Assembly: GCA_030435675.1 (NCBI GenBank)
Contig: CM059621.1
Coordinates: forward strand, 16,554,001-16,618,000
DNA length: 64,000 bases
Direction of reading: 5' to 3'
DNA from: Steinernema hermaphroditum
Lineage: Eukaryota; Nematoda; Chromadorea; Rhabditida; Steinernematidae
The notes beneath the pieces are model-generated. The model was not told the DNA's origin, searched no databases, and was given only the letters and a program-made list of their open reading frames with translations. Within the stretch, counting starts at the first letter, position 1. Every line of letters begins with the position of its first letter. Below, piece after piece: positions 10,796 to 21,595 of this stretch. The translations under genes were made by a program, and so were the position numbers.

Positions 10796-12657
10796 CTACA
10801 CACCTCTGAAAATAGCATTTTTAAGGACAACATTAAGGCCAAATTGAGCAGATGCCATTTCGAATCGTTTCCTATATAGTAGCAAGGAGATATCACTATT
10901 CTCCAGCGCATAAGGCAAACAAACAACTGGAATGTTCAATTCATCGGGCAGCCAAGCTTTAACGCAAACAGGGAAGTGTGATTTGAGCAATTCGACGACG
11001 CTGTCAGTTTCTTTTTCCATGGTTTCGCTTTCTAAGGCGAGCAGGTTCACAACAACACATCCTAAAAAGACAAACGTAAGAAACTCATGTTAGGCTGAAT
11101 ACCGAAAGAGCTACATCTCTCTAGCAACATACCCATAGGTGTTAGAAGCTTCTTAATGTTCACTATCACGTTTTCATCGCGAAAACCCGCAGCAGGACAC
11201 GGTAGATTGTGGCTTAGATCACATGCATCCACAACAATAACATCATATGTGTGATTTTCTCGAGCTGTCTTCTCAATGACTTTGATTCCATCGCCGACCA
11301 CTGTACGTCGATGTGCATTCTCTACGATGCCAAACCACCGCTGAGCCAGCTCTACCATCGTTGGGTCGAGCTCCACCACCGTTATATTTACCTGAACATG
11401 CTGTATGCAGTGAAAAGCTGCAGATATACCGAATTTACCCCTGGAGCAATTATGTGGAAGAACATATCCAAACTGCCACCACCAAGACCAATGTTGAGCA
11501 TTGTTTTCCGCACATTCATAGAGTTATCAAGGCTTAGCGTTCCAACCATAAAAGGAGCTGCGATCATGGCGGCTATGTACTGAGAGGTGATCGCTCGGTG
11601 GTCGATCTTCCACGTTCTCGTGTCAGAATTGCGGAAATCCAGCCCGTTTGGTTTACGTAGCCTGACCATCGTGTCGTACTCACTGTCGAATCCCTTCACG
11701 AGCAGCGCACGATTCACTTCATTTCTGCAGCAGTCATCATATTGTAAGATAATAATCGGCTCATCGACTCACTTCTTCTCATCGAAAACATCAACAACTG
11801 AAAAACAGCTATCGGGGAATAACTTCGAACAGATGGTTTCATGAACGACGTGGTTTCGGTTTTCCTCGATCGTACTTTCTGGTGCGAGTCGGCCATAGTT
11901 TTCATCGAGCACGTAGCCGAAATACCAATTATAGATCTAAAGTGGGGGCAGATGAGTCACAAGAAGGGAAAATAGCGTGTTTGCTAATGGAAACGAGGGA
12001 TGCTTACACTAAACAAGGTAACAGAAATGCAGGGGACCAGAAATAGCGCAACATAGAAGGCATTAGATGGCATTTGGAACAAACGAAATACTGAATTGAC
12101 CTGCTCGACATGATGGTTAATTGAAAAAGCTGCGCAGGATAGCAGCTAACGAGAAAACTGTACTTTAATACAGGATAAAATTTATAATCCTGCTGTCAAC
12201 AAATAACCAAAGCAGCAGAATCTTTTGCAAATCGGCGAAAATCCCTCCCGAGCTGTAGATAATCTAAAAATTCTCAGCTGCCTGCTCAATCAACTTTTGT
12301 CAACGATTTAAGGCATTCAACTACTTAGCGATACGGGGAAACAAAGGATCTATTCACGAAAATCAGCGCACAGCAAGATATCAATCGATGTTAATGCTAT
12401 TATGTTAACATGTTAACAAACTGCCTAAAACATAATCCCCGCTTTGAAATTTAATATAAGGTCAGAAGATACACGGTTAGACAACAAAAGCTACTTACAA
12501 TGTTAGTAGTGCTGCAAAATATAGGACTCACAAGAAGATTGAAGATGATCACCAGGAGAAAAATGCAGAGCCCGGACCTGAGACGCTGCTCAAACGGCAG
12601 CCGACTCTGGAATGCGCCAAGGAGGAAGCGCCGAAGCGACCTTAGCCGAAGCAACAT
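10796..12657 (-). CDS. Membrane-anchored spermidine-synthase-fold methyltransferase paralogue
   Basis: Five exons in phase: 12657-12532 (or to 12499), 11936-11773, 11724-11439, 11391-11133 and 11061-10796, about 366 residues. The start has an Arg-rich stretch followed by a hydrophobic anchor (GLCIFLLVIIFNLL), as in the copy at 8.3 kb. The SAM-binding site is MLNIGLGGGSLDMFF with TVVELDP and, after the motif II region, YDVIVVDACDLSHNLPCP. All frames are open, so this copy looks functional, in contrast with the + strand paralogue. Similarity is clear through the whole length (for example DHRAITSQYIAAM against DHSTILAQYIAVM). The family is methyltransferase-like by motif; the substrate is unknown. 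Confidence 0.8.
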
Positions 12658-12878
12658 TCATGAATTCGCGGTTTCTCGCGAGAAACGCGATCTAAAAACG
12701 ACTCCACTCCCCCCGACACGGCAGCGATGGGGAATGCAGCACGGTGGAAGACCACACACAGCGTCAGGTGTCGCGTCAATGAACGTTTTCTCTGGTCGTC
12801 GGATTCTCCTCGCACCGTTGCAGTGGAGAAGAAGAATTAGTCTGGGTATAATAAAAGCGTGGCGCTTGGGTTTCTTCT

Positions 12879-12982
12879 GTTCATTCCATGAACATATACT
12901 AAAATTGGAACAATACAGAGAAGATTAGCATGGCCCCTGCGCAAGGATGACACGCAAATTCGTGAAGCGTTCCAAATTTTTT
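12879..12982 (+). ncRNA. U6: U6 spliceosomal snRNA
   Basis: The conserved core is present: ACATATACTAAAATTGGAAC, ACAGAGA, the AGCATGGCCCCTGCGCAAGG region and GATGACACGCAAATTCGTGAAGC. The 5' stem-loop is GTTCATTCCATGAAC. It ends in TTCCAAATTTTTT, whose T run (12977-12982) is the Pol III terminator. A TATA-like TATAATAAAAG lies about 30 bp upstream. It forms the catalytic core of the spliceosome with U4/U2. Confidence 0.97.
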
Positions 12983-13160
12983 CTGTCTTTCGCGTTTGAG
13001 TTCATCGTTTGATTTGAAAATATTTCACTGTCCCCTGAAGTTATGCGAGATTTTTCAACGCTAGTCTAGACTTTAGACAGCAACTTTCAGACCATGCGCG
13101 ACGCCATTCTGCAACTGACTTCGTTTGGAGGACGGTCAGCCCTTCCGCGGACACAGTGAA

Positions 13161-13590
13161 ATGGCCCAGCAACTCTCTTCTCAGGTAAATGACCACAACT
13201 ACTGTTTGTGACGTGCAATATACTCTTTTCAGAAGAACCAGGAAGCGGTTACGCTCCTTTCGGAATCTCTGGATCGCCTCAACGCCATTCGCTTCCGTGC
13301 GCATCAGGTGAACAGCTCCTTCAGCGTCAGTGTTTGATTAACTATAACGAATTTAGGAAAATTCGAAGCGCTCGCGGAAGTCGTCATCGAACGTGTTTGA
13401 GGAATTCGTTCGGCTCGCTGACGACAGTGAGCTGATGACTGTGGTGACTGGCCACACGCGCGCCTACTTCTTTTCCACGTTGGACTCGTGGATGTACCTC
13501 GAAAGGGACGCCGAATCGAACTTAGACACCCTGTACATCGTTCACGAGAACGCCGATGGTGTCCAAAGTATTCAAAAGACCGTCTGCTGA
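13161..13590 (+). CDS. Small conserved-looking protein, intact copy (110 residues)
   Basis: Three exons in phase: 13161-13184, 13233-13307, 13357-13590, with introns of 48 and 49 nt. The protein is predicted mostly helical: an N-terminal helix (KNQEAVTLLSESLDRLNAIRF) and a second segment (VFEEFVRLADDSELMTVVTG) before a Trp/Tyr-containing middle and an acidic end. There is no signal peptide or membrane segment. The size and helices would suit a subunit of a multiprotein complex, but I do not recognise the family. An AATAAA lies at 13616-13621. The mirror copy at 14.4-14.9 kb differs in few residues (for example His/Arg in IVHENAD). Confidence 0.75.
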
Positions 13591-13710
13591 GTTTTCATCT
13601 GGAATCTACCAGGCAAATAAATGGGTGTACCGATCTTTGCGATTCTATGTGGAGCGCCGCATGTTTACCTAACCTTTCCATGTCGGCGTGGGATTTTATC
13701 GCATATAATG

Positions 13711-14196
13711 TCAATTTACACAAACAGGGGCACTAACGTCGCTTTCTCTTTCAGAGGGACTATGCATTCTATCACCTTCCGGAGATCTGAAAACCGTCGA
13801 ACTTCTCTTCTGTCCCAAGCTGATCTTCAACACAATCTTCTCCTTTGGTGGTTCCTCCACAGCGTTTAGCTGCTTCTTCTTTTTCTTGTTCTTCACCGGT
13901 GTCCACTCCTTCTTTCGAAATCGTGGAAGGATGAGATCGGCCGTCTCCCTGCTGACCGCTTTCCGCTGAACGCATTCCACTACAAAGGGGATGTAGCCAA
14001 GTCGCTCGACTTGGCGATTCGAAAGTTTCAGGTGGTGAAGCTCCTGGAGAGCGAAGTTGACGACTTCGAAGTCGGTCGTTCTCCGCGCGAGGCTCATCAG
14101 ATTCGCTGCTTCGGCCGATGTAGAAGAGAGCGTCGAGTCGGCATCAGATGGTGGCGTTGACGTCGCTTCCGAGTCGGTTCCGCGAGCCAGCTCCAT
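13711..14196 (-). CDS. Hypothetical helical/basic protein inside the inverted duplication
   Basis: Single open exon of 161 residues from the ATG at 14196, placed just after a TTTTCAAG acceptor-like site, so the start may follow a 5' intron or trans-splice. It has a Ser/Thr-rich N-terminus (ATSTPPSDADSTLSSTS) and a helical middle (FALQELHHLKLSNRQVERLG). A basic cluster (RKKEWTPVKNKKKKKQLN) follows, likely a nuclear localisation signal. The middle is faintly like a small helical-bundle domain of transcription factors, but I would not assign it. It ends about 115 bp from the 3' end of the intact arm gene, transcribed toward it. Confidence 0.6.
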   Translation of the reverse strand: MELARGTDSEATSTPPSDADSTLSSTSAEAANLMSLARRTTDFEVVNFALQELHHLKLSNRQVERLGYIPFVVECVQRKAVSRETADLILPRFRKKEWTPVKNKKKKKQLNAVEEPPKEKIVLKISLGQKRSSTVFRSPEGDRMHSPSERESDVSAPVCVN

Positions 14197-14426
14197 CCCG
14201 GGAACTTGAAAATTGAAAATAAAGATGACATGGTCTCTTGAAAGACAGCTTGTAAATGCGTAATGTGCATCACATTTTGGTGAATGGAGTGAATATGAGC
14301 GAATTCGGTGCGGGATTTTCGATGTGCAAATTTCGAGCATTACATGATGAGCGCCAAGACAGTGATACCAATCCCTGAAGAATTAACCTGAAGTATCATT
14401 TATTTCATAAGTACTCGTATGAATCT

Positions 14427-14857
14427 TCAGCAGACGGTCTTCTGAATACTCTGGACACCATCGGCGTTCTCGCGAACGATGTACAGGGTGTCCAAGTTTG
14501 ATTCGGCGTCCCTTTCGAGATACATCCATGAGTCCAACGTGGAAAAGAAGTAGGCGCGCGTGTGGCCAGTCACCACAGTCATCAACTCACTGTCGTCAGC
14601 GAGCCGAACGAATTCCTCAAACACGTTCGATGACGACTTCCGCGAACGCTTCGAATTTTCCTAAATTTGTCATAGTTAATCAAACACTGACGTTGAAGAA
14701 GCTGTTCACTTGATGGGCACGGAAGCGAATGGCGTTGAGGCGATCCAGAGATTCCGAAAGGAGCGTAGCCGCTTCCCGGTTCTTCCGAAATGAGCATATT
14801 GCACGTCACACACAGCAGTTGCGTCACACACACCTGGGAAGAGAGTTGCTGGGGCAT
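14427..14857 (-). pseudogene. Mirror copy of the small gene, splice acceptor lost
   Basis: The last coding exon (14624-14427 and upstream) is almost identical to the copy at 13393-13590, and the start is kept as ATGCCCCAGCAAC. The acceptor of intron 1, TTTTCAG/AAG in the intact copy, reads TTTCGG/AAG here. Intron 1 has diverged and the exon 2 donor reads CATCAA/GTGAAC. Without that AG the first intron cannot be removed as in the intact copy and the frame is broken. I therefore call it a pseudogene, although a shifted acceptor could rescue expression. Confidence 0.65.
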
Positions 14858-15216
14858 TTCACTGAGTCCGCGCAAAGGCCGACCGTCCACCAAACGAAGT
14901 CAGTTGCCAAAATGGCGTCGCGCATGGTCTGGAAGCTGCTGTCTAGAGTCTAGACAAGCGTTGAAACATCTCACACAACTGCAGGGGATTTCCAGTGGGA
15001 GTTATCTGAGAAGTAGAGAGCGTCTTTCGCAAAAAAAGAAAGAAATTCCTTTGCCCAGCGACTAGAAAGGGAAAATTCTGAGCAAAGCACAATAATCGCA
15101 AATCGGTGTACACAAAACGTAGAGAAAACGTTCGTTATGAGGGGTTATAAGGGTTTATTCCACACAATAATATAATAACAACGACAACCAGCAATAATAA
15201 TATGGATACAAGCATA

Positions 15217-16888
15217 TCAATAGAATAAATAAGGGCTGAAGTTGTCGTCGGGACACGGCTCGAGGCTGGCGGTGAAGTCGGCGTAGTTCTCGTGGAACTG
15301 GTAACTGTTGTTGAAGATGGCGATCGGCTCGTAGAAGTTGTCCTGTGGGAGTGGCGCTTCCTGCTCATCATCGACGACGAAGAGAGGCGGTTCCGGGTCC
15401 TCGCAGAAGTCGAAAGTGGCTGGATCGAATTCGAACTCCGGCTCGATGTCGGCAAACGGCGTAGATGTTTCGGTTGGAGACGATTGGATCGGTTCCGGGG
15501 CGCTAACGACGACTGCTGGGTTGAATTCATCAAAGAGAGGACGCATCCGCTCGAAGCCGTCGAGGATCTGCTGCTCCGACTTCCCTCCGACGATGTTCAC
15601 TTTGCCGTTGCTGAAGACGTTCAGCGTCAGCTTCTGCGAGCCATCGCGGAGTTCGTACGTCGCAGCGGAGAAGAGTTCCGGATCGTACGTGCATCGGCCG
15701 GAGTGGCGACTGGCGAAGGCGGAGAGATCCACCTTGAAGCCTATATCCACAGTGGCAACGACGTTGGTGATGCGGAAGTCCCTCTCTATCCCCTTCGGAG
15801 CGAGCCAACTTCTTGAAGATCTTAGCGACTCTTCTGGCGGCCTCCCTGCACTGCTCCACTGACTTCAGTCCTGTGACGACAATCTTTCCGCTGCTGAAGA
15901 CGAGTGCCGTGGCGTCGGGGTTCTTGATCTTCATCCGGAGCGAGTTGTGCTTGTGCTGGTCGTATTCGGCGTTCGGCACCTGCGGGGCGATCTTGTGGAG
16001 TTCCAGCTTCCTTGGGAGGTGCATGTCCGCGGTCCCGACGATGTTGACGAAGACGACTTCTCCTACGGGTCCGACGGGGCGCTTCGACTTCTTCTTCGAC
16101 TCGGTGGTCGTCTTCGGCTCTGGAGCTTCGATTCTGAAGGTTGGAGGCGGGAGTTCGGCTGACGTCGAAGGCATCTGGAAAGCCGGGAACTGCTGGTACT
16201 GGATCGGTATCTCGGTGACCGGGAACTGCTGGTACTGGAGCGGCATCTCGAAGGCGGGCACTGGGAGAGGCTGGATAGGAGGCGGCGACGAGACCTGAAC
16301 AGAAACATAGTTAGTATAACTTACTTTTCTCTTGGCTTCGGAAGAGTCCAGAGGTTTCATCTCGGCGTCCTTCCATCCGAGGTTCCTGGTGAGGAGGTCG
16401 TTGAGCAGGAGACGGTTAACGAGCTGCTTCCCGAAGACGTCGCAGTGTTCTCCCTTGAAGAGCTTGTTGATCCTTTTCTCGGCGGCAACCTCCGACTCAC
16501 CTTCGGCTGGATGAAGAGTCCACAGTCCTCCTTTGTCGGCTCCTTGCTGCTTGCTGGGGACGATCCTTCCGGTGCCGGCGTCGTCGATCTGGAAACGTTG
16601 GAAGTAGGTCGTCTGCGAGAGAGTGTGCCGAAGCACCCGCTGCGTCTTGTTCCACTCCTTCTTGTCGAGCTTCTGGACGGCGACGACGTGGGCTTGCAGG
16701 AAGGCGTAGACGTCCTTGATGGTGAGAGCGCGGTCGAAGAAGCGCGAGTTGATCCGGGTGTCCGAGTTCCGCATGGCGACGACGATCATCCCGGCGTAGG
16801 AGAGTCCGAGCTGGTTCTGGCGACTGCCTGAAGCAGAAGAAGAAGCATTAGCATTACCGCTGGCAGAGGATTTCGAGACGGAAGGCAT
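15217..16888 (-). CDS. Forkhead-like domain fused to a TBP-like domain
   Basis: Starting at ATG 16888 (MPSVSKSS), one open frame carries two DNA-binding modules. Residues about 29-128 resemble a forkhead winged helix: LSYAGMIVVAMRNS, then ALTIKDVYAFL, the recognition-helix region RVLRHTLSQTTYF, and KGGLWTLHP. The forkhead NSIRHNLS becomes RVLRHTLS, keeping the His. Residues about 277-460 are a TBP saddle: VNIVGTADMHLPRKLELHKI, ATALVFSSGKIVVTG, then ITNVVATVDIGF, YDPELFSAATYEL and LNVFSNGKVNIVGG. Three of the four DNA-intercalating Phe positions of TBP are kept (the first is Asn, in KHNSLRM). A Pro-rich linker with repeated YQQFP words joins the domains. The C-tail is acidic. Possible 30-nt in-frame introns occur near residues 11 and 189. 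One extra G in a GGGG run (15790-15793) shifts the frame between the two TBP half-repeats. The poly(A) signal is at 15154-15159 (minus strand). Confidence 0.75.
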
Positions 16889-17349
16889 GTTGAGAGACCG
16901 ACCGCTCAGTGGGTTGCACAAATGCAAAGTGATGCCTGAGGGGACGAGGGGCGGGGTCCTGCAGAGACAACGGTATGGGTGCAGCGGCGTGGTGGGACCA
17001 CCCCAGACGGACAGAGAGAACAACGGTAACGCATGGTCTACGCTGGGCTCTTGAGGGGAATGTGTGATTTACTGCGGGAAGAATCTGAGTCTATGACGCC
17101 GACTCGTCGATGTGGATTCTGGAGGTTGACTTCTGAGTTCTGGAAGACGATCTCAAGAATTCGGGTCCGTGGCACTCCCGTCGTTCATTGTGTGTGCGCC
17201 GATCACCTCCGTCGGCTTACCAATAAACCTTATTTTGCAGAGATTGTCGTACTTCATAGACGTACTTCATGGGTACTTAAAGCAGCAGTTGGGCGTTGAG
17301 CGGCCATTTGTTCCACTTGCACACACAGTACCGGTCGCTCGGACGAGAA

Positions 17350-20031
17350 ATGATCAATTCGATGGATTGTGCCGGTGCTTTACGAACGTACAGAGTGACT
17401 CTTTTCCCGGCTCTTCTCTGCTCCTTCGTGCTGCTTTCTTCGACAAGCGCACAGTGGGAAGGTAAGATAAGCAAGGTGGTTGTAGACTTGCCAACAGTGT
17501 TGTTTAGGATTCGAGGTGTACTATGTTAGGCCGCACGGATCGTTCGCCGAAGCTTTCCGCATCGAAGGCAATGAATTCAAAGCATTCATGAGCAGTTCTG
17601 AAGGAATCAGATGTCAACGCGAGGGTTTCGTCCACACCGATGTTTTCTTCCACAATACCGCGCATAAAATGTATGAAAACCTGATGGCGATTTGCTGCAA
17701 GAATTGTTCTGAATATGTAAGACGGAATTCGAAACTTCACTTTCCATCGCAGTTTTGTCTAGATCCGCGATGGAAAGGTCCTCGTCAAAGGGCTCAGGAA
17801 CTTGGCAAATGCCCCAGTCGAGGATACCCAGTCGATGGCGAGATTTCCTGAATCCTGCACTAATTTGGATGGGTATTTTGAGGTAACGATGGAGCAATTG
17901 AGTATGGAAGCTTATGTGTTCTTCTCAGAACCACGACTATGATGGCTGTATTTTCCGCATAGACGCCCATGGTGTATTCGGTGGAAGCATTTCATCGTAC
18001 GTTCCGTTTGGTAACGAAGAAACCACGATGATTTGCGAGAAAACGACAAATGGCAATTCGATGTGCCGTCGAAAATTGTCCTCCACGAGTTATGAAGTAA
18101 CGTGTTGCTGTTTCAATGACGGTTCAGACTGTGCCTACTCAACCGGCTATCAGAACAGTGTGGAAACCTCTATCGACCGATATTTGGCAACGGCTCATAC
18201 ACCGGAGCAGATAAGAAATCAAACAGGCCTAGAAAGTGCCTTGAGTTTCTACCACCACAGTATGCAAATTCGTGATCATGACAGGGTGCATTTTGTATTT
18301 CAGACTCTCACGGCCGTCGAAAGGTTCACTGTGTATACGGACAGCTCGCGCCGAACCCCATTGGACAATTTCGAGCAATGATGTCCGGAGAACCGTTTCT
18401 TATCGGAGGAGTAGACCAAATTGTAGATCGACAAGATATTCCGGAACCGCAGTCAACTTGTGGCCTCAAAATGACCGTAAACCCCATCAATTTCGACGAT
18501 TCTATCTACAAGTAGATAATGATCATGTAACATGAGTCTGAAACTGTCGTTTAGCATAACAATTGATATGGGTGCTTTCGACGAATGCGAAAATCCGCGG
18601 CGTGAATGGAATATCGTGGAGCCAGCATGTCCTCTGATGGTAGCTCCTAATGACTCGGTCAGTTTTGTTAGGTGTTGTCGCGATCAGGACGGGTGTAACC
18701 ATATATCAAAGCTCCCTGTTCTTGAGAGATTGATAAAAAATGAGGGGAACCGCTCTGATGTTGGATTCTACTTGAAATGGTAAGTGGTTGTTCCTGAGCT
18801 GATAGGTATCTAATTCATTTTAGGGTGAAGGATTGCGGAAATACTGCAGCGCCGTTTTATTTACTTTTCGCTCATGAAGAACTTTTTGGAACGTGCCAAT
18901 TTTATTATGATATTGAGAAACAACAACGTCTAGCACTCTTCGACTATAAACCTTTATCGTGGTAGGTCATCTGCCATTCCATGGCGTGCCAGTTAACATG
19001 TTTGTCAAGGGTGAATTGGAGGGAAATTGATGGATATCGATGTGGTCGCCAAACTCTTCTACTGAGAAGACACGAGCACTGCTCTGGAGAAATAAATGTT
19101 TACGAGAAAACCGATTACCCCATCCGTGACATATTGGAGTGCATGTACCGTCCAGACATTAAACCTCCTCCCTCGGAAGCCGATATGGACACAGCTCTGC
19201 GAAAGGCAGCCGTCGAATTTACATATAATTGTTTGGATACAGATGGGACGAACGTACCTTTGCAAATGATGTTTTCAGGAAATATTACTAAGGTGAGGGT
19301 TGTACTCAGCCACTATTTTGATTATAAACTTTTTAGAATGTTGCATCTTCCATTAGCGCGTGTTTCCTCGTGCTAACCGCTAGAAATGGCTACCATATTC
19401 GTGCCGGCGCTGTCAGCGATGCTGATGAAAGCATTTTTGAGTTTTACGATGAACACTTCATATCCCAGCTGCTGGTCCAAGGCGTTGCCGTTTCCTACAA
19501 CACCATGACCGAGGAGACTATCCTCATATGCGCCAGAGCCGACGACCGCTGTAACGCAGATCGTAAGTACACGTAATTTGCAATTTTGCAACGCTGCTCG
19601 GTTTCAGTTGACCTGATAGAACTGATGATTCCCGTTATGCACATAAACAGCGTTGACTCAGAAGAAGTGAAATTCATGACGTGCTCTAAGGACAAGTGTT
19701 CTCACAATCTGGGGTGTTATTGTTTTTATGACGGGGATAACCATAAGGTATGTACGTTCGATGTTACACTGATTAATGAAAAGGACCATTTTAGGAAGGG
19801 TGCATCTCAAATATTCGATCTGAAGACATCCATTTGCACATTTGCCAGGAACGGCTCATAAAAAAAGGCGAAGGTTTCTGCAGCGATGTTGGAAGGGAAA
19901 AGAAAATTTTACGAGTGTGTTGCCACTGGAATGGACTCCACGAAATAAACAACGAGAAGGCGGAATATACGTGGCCTTTTGTTGTAGATGGAAAAGGATT
20001 GTTCGAAGAAGAAGAAAACATTACTGAATGA
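17350..20031 (+). CDS. Secreted cysteine-rich multidomain protein (Ly6/three-finger-like CCxxDxCN motifs)
   Basis: Eleven exons agree in phase: 17350-17461, 17508-17716, 17763-17882, 17929-18259, 18304-18511, 18555-18779, 18824-18961, 19010-19292, 19337-19562, 19608-19747, 19795-20031; about 742 residues. The N-terminus is a signal peptide (LFPALLCSFVLLSSTSAQ). Cys-rich endings recur along the chain: ICCKNCSEY, VTCCCFNDGSDC, VRCCRDQDGCN, ICARADDRCN, TCSKDKC and VCCHWNG. The CC-x-x-D-x-CN form is typical of Ly6/uPAR/activin-receptor three-finger modules, so this may be an array of diverged modules. No transmembrane segment is visible, so it is probably secreted. Most introns are 43-50 nt. An AATAAA lies at about 20056. 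Function unknown. Confidence 0.8.
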
Positions 20032-20720
20032 AATGTTTGCTCATTTGTGCAGGCGAATAAAAGTTTCCACGTTTTAGCTTGAGTTTTTCTCCTGTTTTGA
20101 ACTATATAGTGAATTCCAACGGAAGGCTGCACTGGTTTTCTCGCAGCCTCTGGAGCACTTTCTCTGGTGCCTCATCTAAATCGACCAGAAATCGTTCCGT
20201 CGCCCCTGACACGAAGAAATGGGAAGCGACCGGGATACGATTTTTCTCCACTTTTCAAAGGCGCGCCGAGACCGCGAAGCGAAGGAACAAAAGTGCGAGA
20301 AATACCAGGAATATGTCTAGTAGACAGCGTAGACAGGGTCTCGAAACGGAATCTCGCTGAGTATCACCGGGTATATCGATTTGGGATCAATAGCAGATGA
20401 AAACTCGGGCGGCATTTCTTCGGCTTGCTTAACTTTTAAATATTTTTAATATTTTCGAAATTCGGCTGGTTTACTGGTCTTCTACGCGAAGATAAGATAC
20501 TTTTTTGGAGCGGAAAACAACGTTGTTCCTCAAGCTCACTGCAAATTTTTGTTGCTGTGTTTGCTGTCCACATAAGGGCGAGCGAAAGGAGTCCGTAGAA
20601 TCTTTCGTCATTTTTTTCTTTTTCCGAAACTTCTTCCATAAAGTTAACCTGTCGCGCCTCACGCATGTCCATAGTATATTTATTCTTGTGATTTCTATTC
20701 TACGGTATTGATTTTCAGAG
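20032..20720. other. Spacer between the secreted-protein gene and the BESS-like gene
   Basis: Contains the 3' untranslated region of the upstream gene and the upstream region of the next. No coding region supported. Confidence 0.4.
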
Positions 20721-21595
20721 ATGCTACGGGGTAATGCTCGTTTGCGAGAGCCTGCCAGTGGAATTGTGAAGACCGAACCAACCGATCCTGGTTATCAATG
20801 TTCGCCTCTTGAGAAAGTGAGTAGTCGAAGGCGCTTTACCCCTAATCGCGTTGTTTCAGAACAATGGCTTTTATTCATCTGTCACCCGTTCTTCGCGTGC
20901 ACGTGTGAAATCTCCAGCAGAAGGGCGAAGGGGCAGTGGAGCAGTTGAGCAGCCGAAGGGAACACCTAGTGCAGTACCAGTGCGTCGCAAGAGCGCGATC
21001 CGCAGTTCGGGGGTCATCGCATCGGCTTCTTGTGTGCAACTGCGTGCTTCACCGGAGTCCGCAGCCAGTGATCGTACGACGAGACCTGCTAGAGGTCCAC
21101 GCCGCAGAAGTACGGTTCGACGTCCCTTTGACAAGAAAGCTGACGGCGAAACTCCCGCTACTCCTCAGTTAACACCTCCCATCATTGCGGTGACCCCAAT
21201 GTGAGCGCGAACATCTCACCGCCTTTTCTTAAGTGTTATGTTCAGTGCACCAACGGGCCGTTCTGCAATGCCCGGAAAAGTAGACCTGCAAGCCACTCAA
21301 TGCCCTGTACAGGAAATCGAGAAAAATACGTATGTTAGAGGTTTCTTTGCTTCTCCCATATTTGCTGTACTTTAGGATTGGTTCCACTTTGTACAAGCGT
21401 CCGGCTGACAATGGAAGCCCGCTCGAGCAGACGGTAGCCAAACGACCGCGCGTTGAGCAGGAAGCGATCAGCCACAACGACGAAATCACTGCATTCGCGA
21501 AGTACGTGGAAATGATGATGCGAACCATGGCGCACGGGAATCGCAATTGCTTCGTGGACGAAGTACACGAGAGTTTGCGTAAATACAGGCCATGA
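20721..21595 (+). CDS. Nuclear protein with basic, Ser/Pro-rich region and BESS-like C-terminus
   Basis: Four exons in phase: 20721-20816, 20860-21200, 21246-21329, 21376-21595; 246 residues. The ATG follows a TTTTCAG acceptor by two bases, so a 5' intron or trans-splice precedes it. The protein has a VKTEP sumoylation-like motif, a long Arg/Ser/Pro-rich region (RGPRRRSTVRRPFDKK) and a VAKRPR-type nuclear signal. The C-terminal helix pair DEITAFAKYVEMMMRTM plus VDEVHESLRKYR resembles the BESS motif of MADF-BESS proteins. The similarity is short and from memory, so this is a suggestion only. Confidence 0.7.

Larger units (their letters stand above)
13042..14976. repeat. Inverted duplication, arms about 550 bp
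   Basis: Arm 13042-13596 is repeated in reverse complement at about 14425-14976 with high but not perfect identity. The arms begin with the matching words TTCAACGCTAGTCTAGACT and TTCAACGCTTGTCTAGACT. Each arm contains a complete three-exon small gene including its upstream region. The roughly 830-bp centre carries a different gene on the minus strand. Confidence 0.9.
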
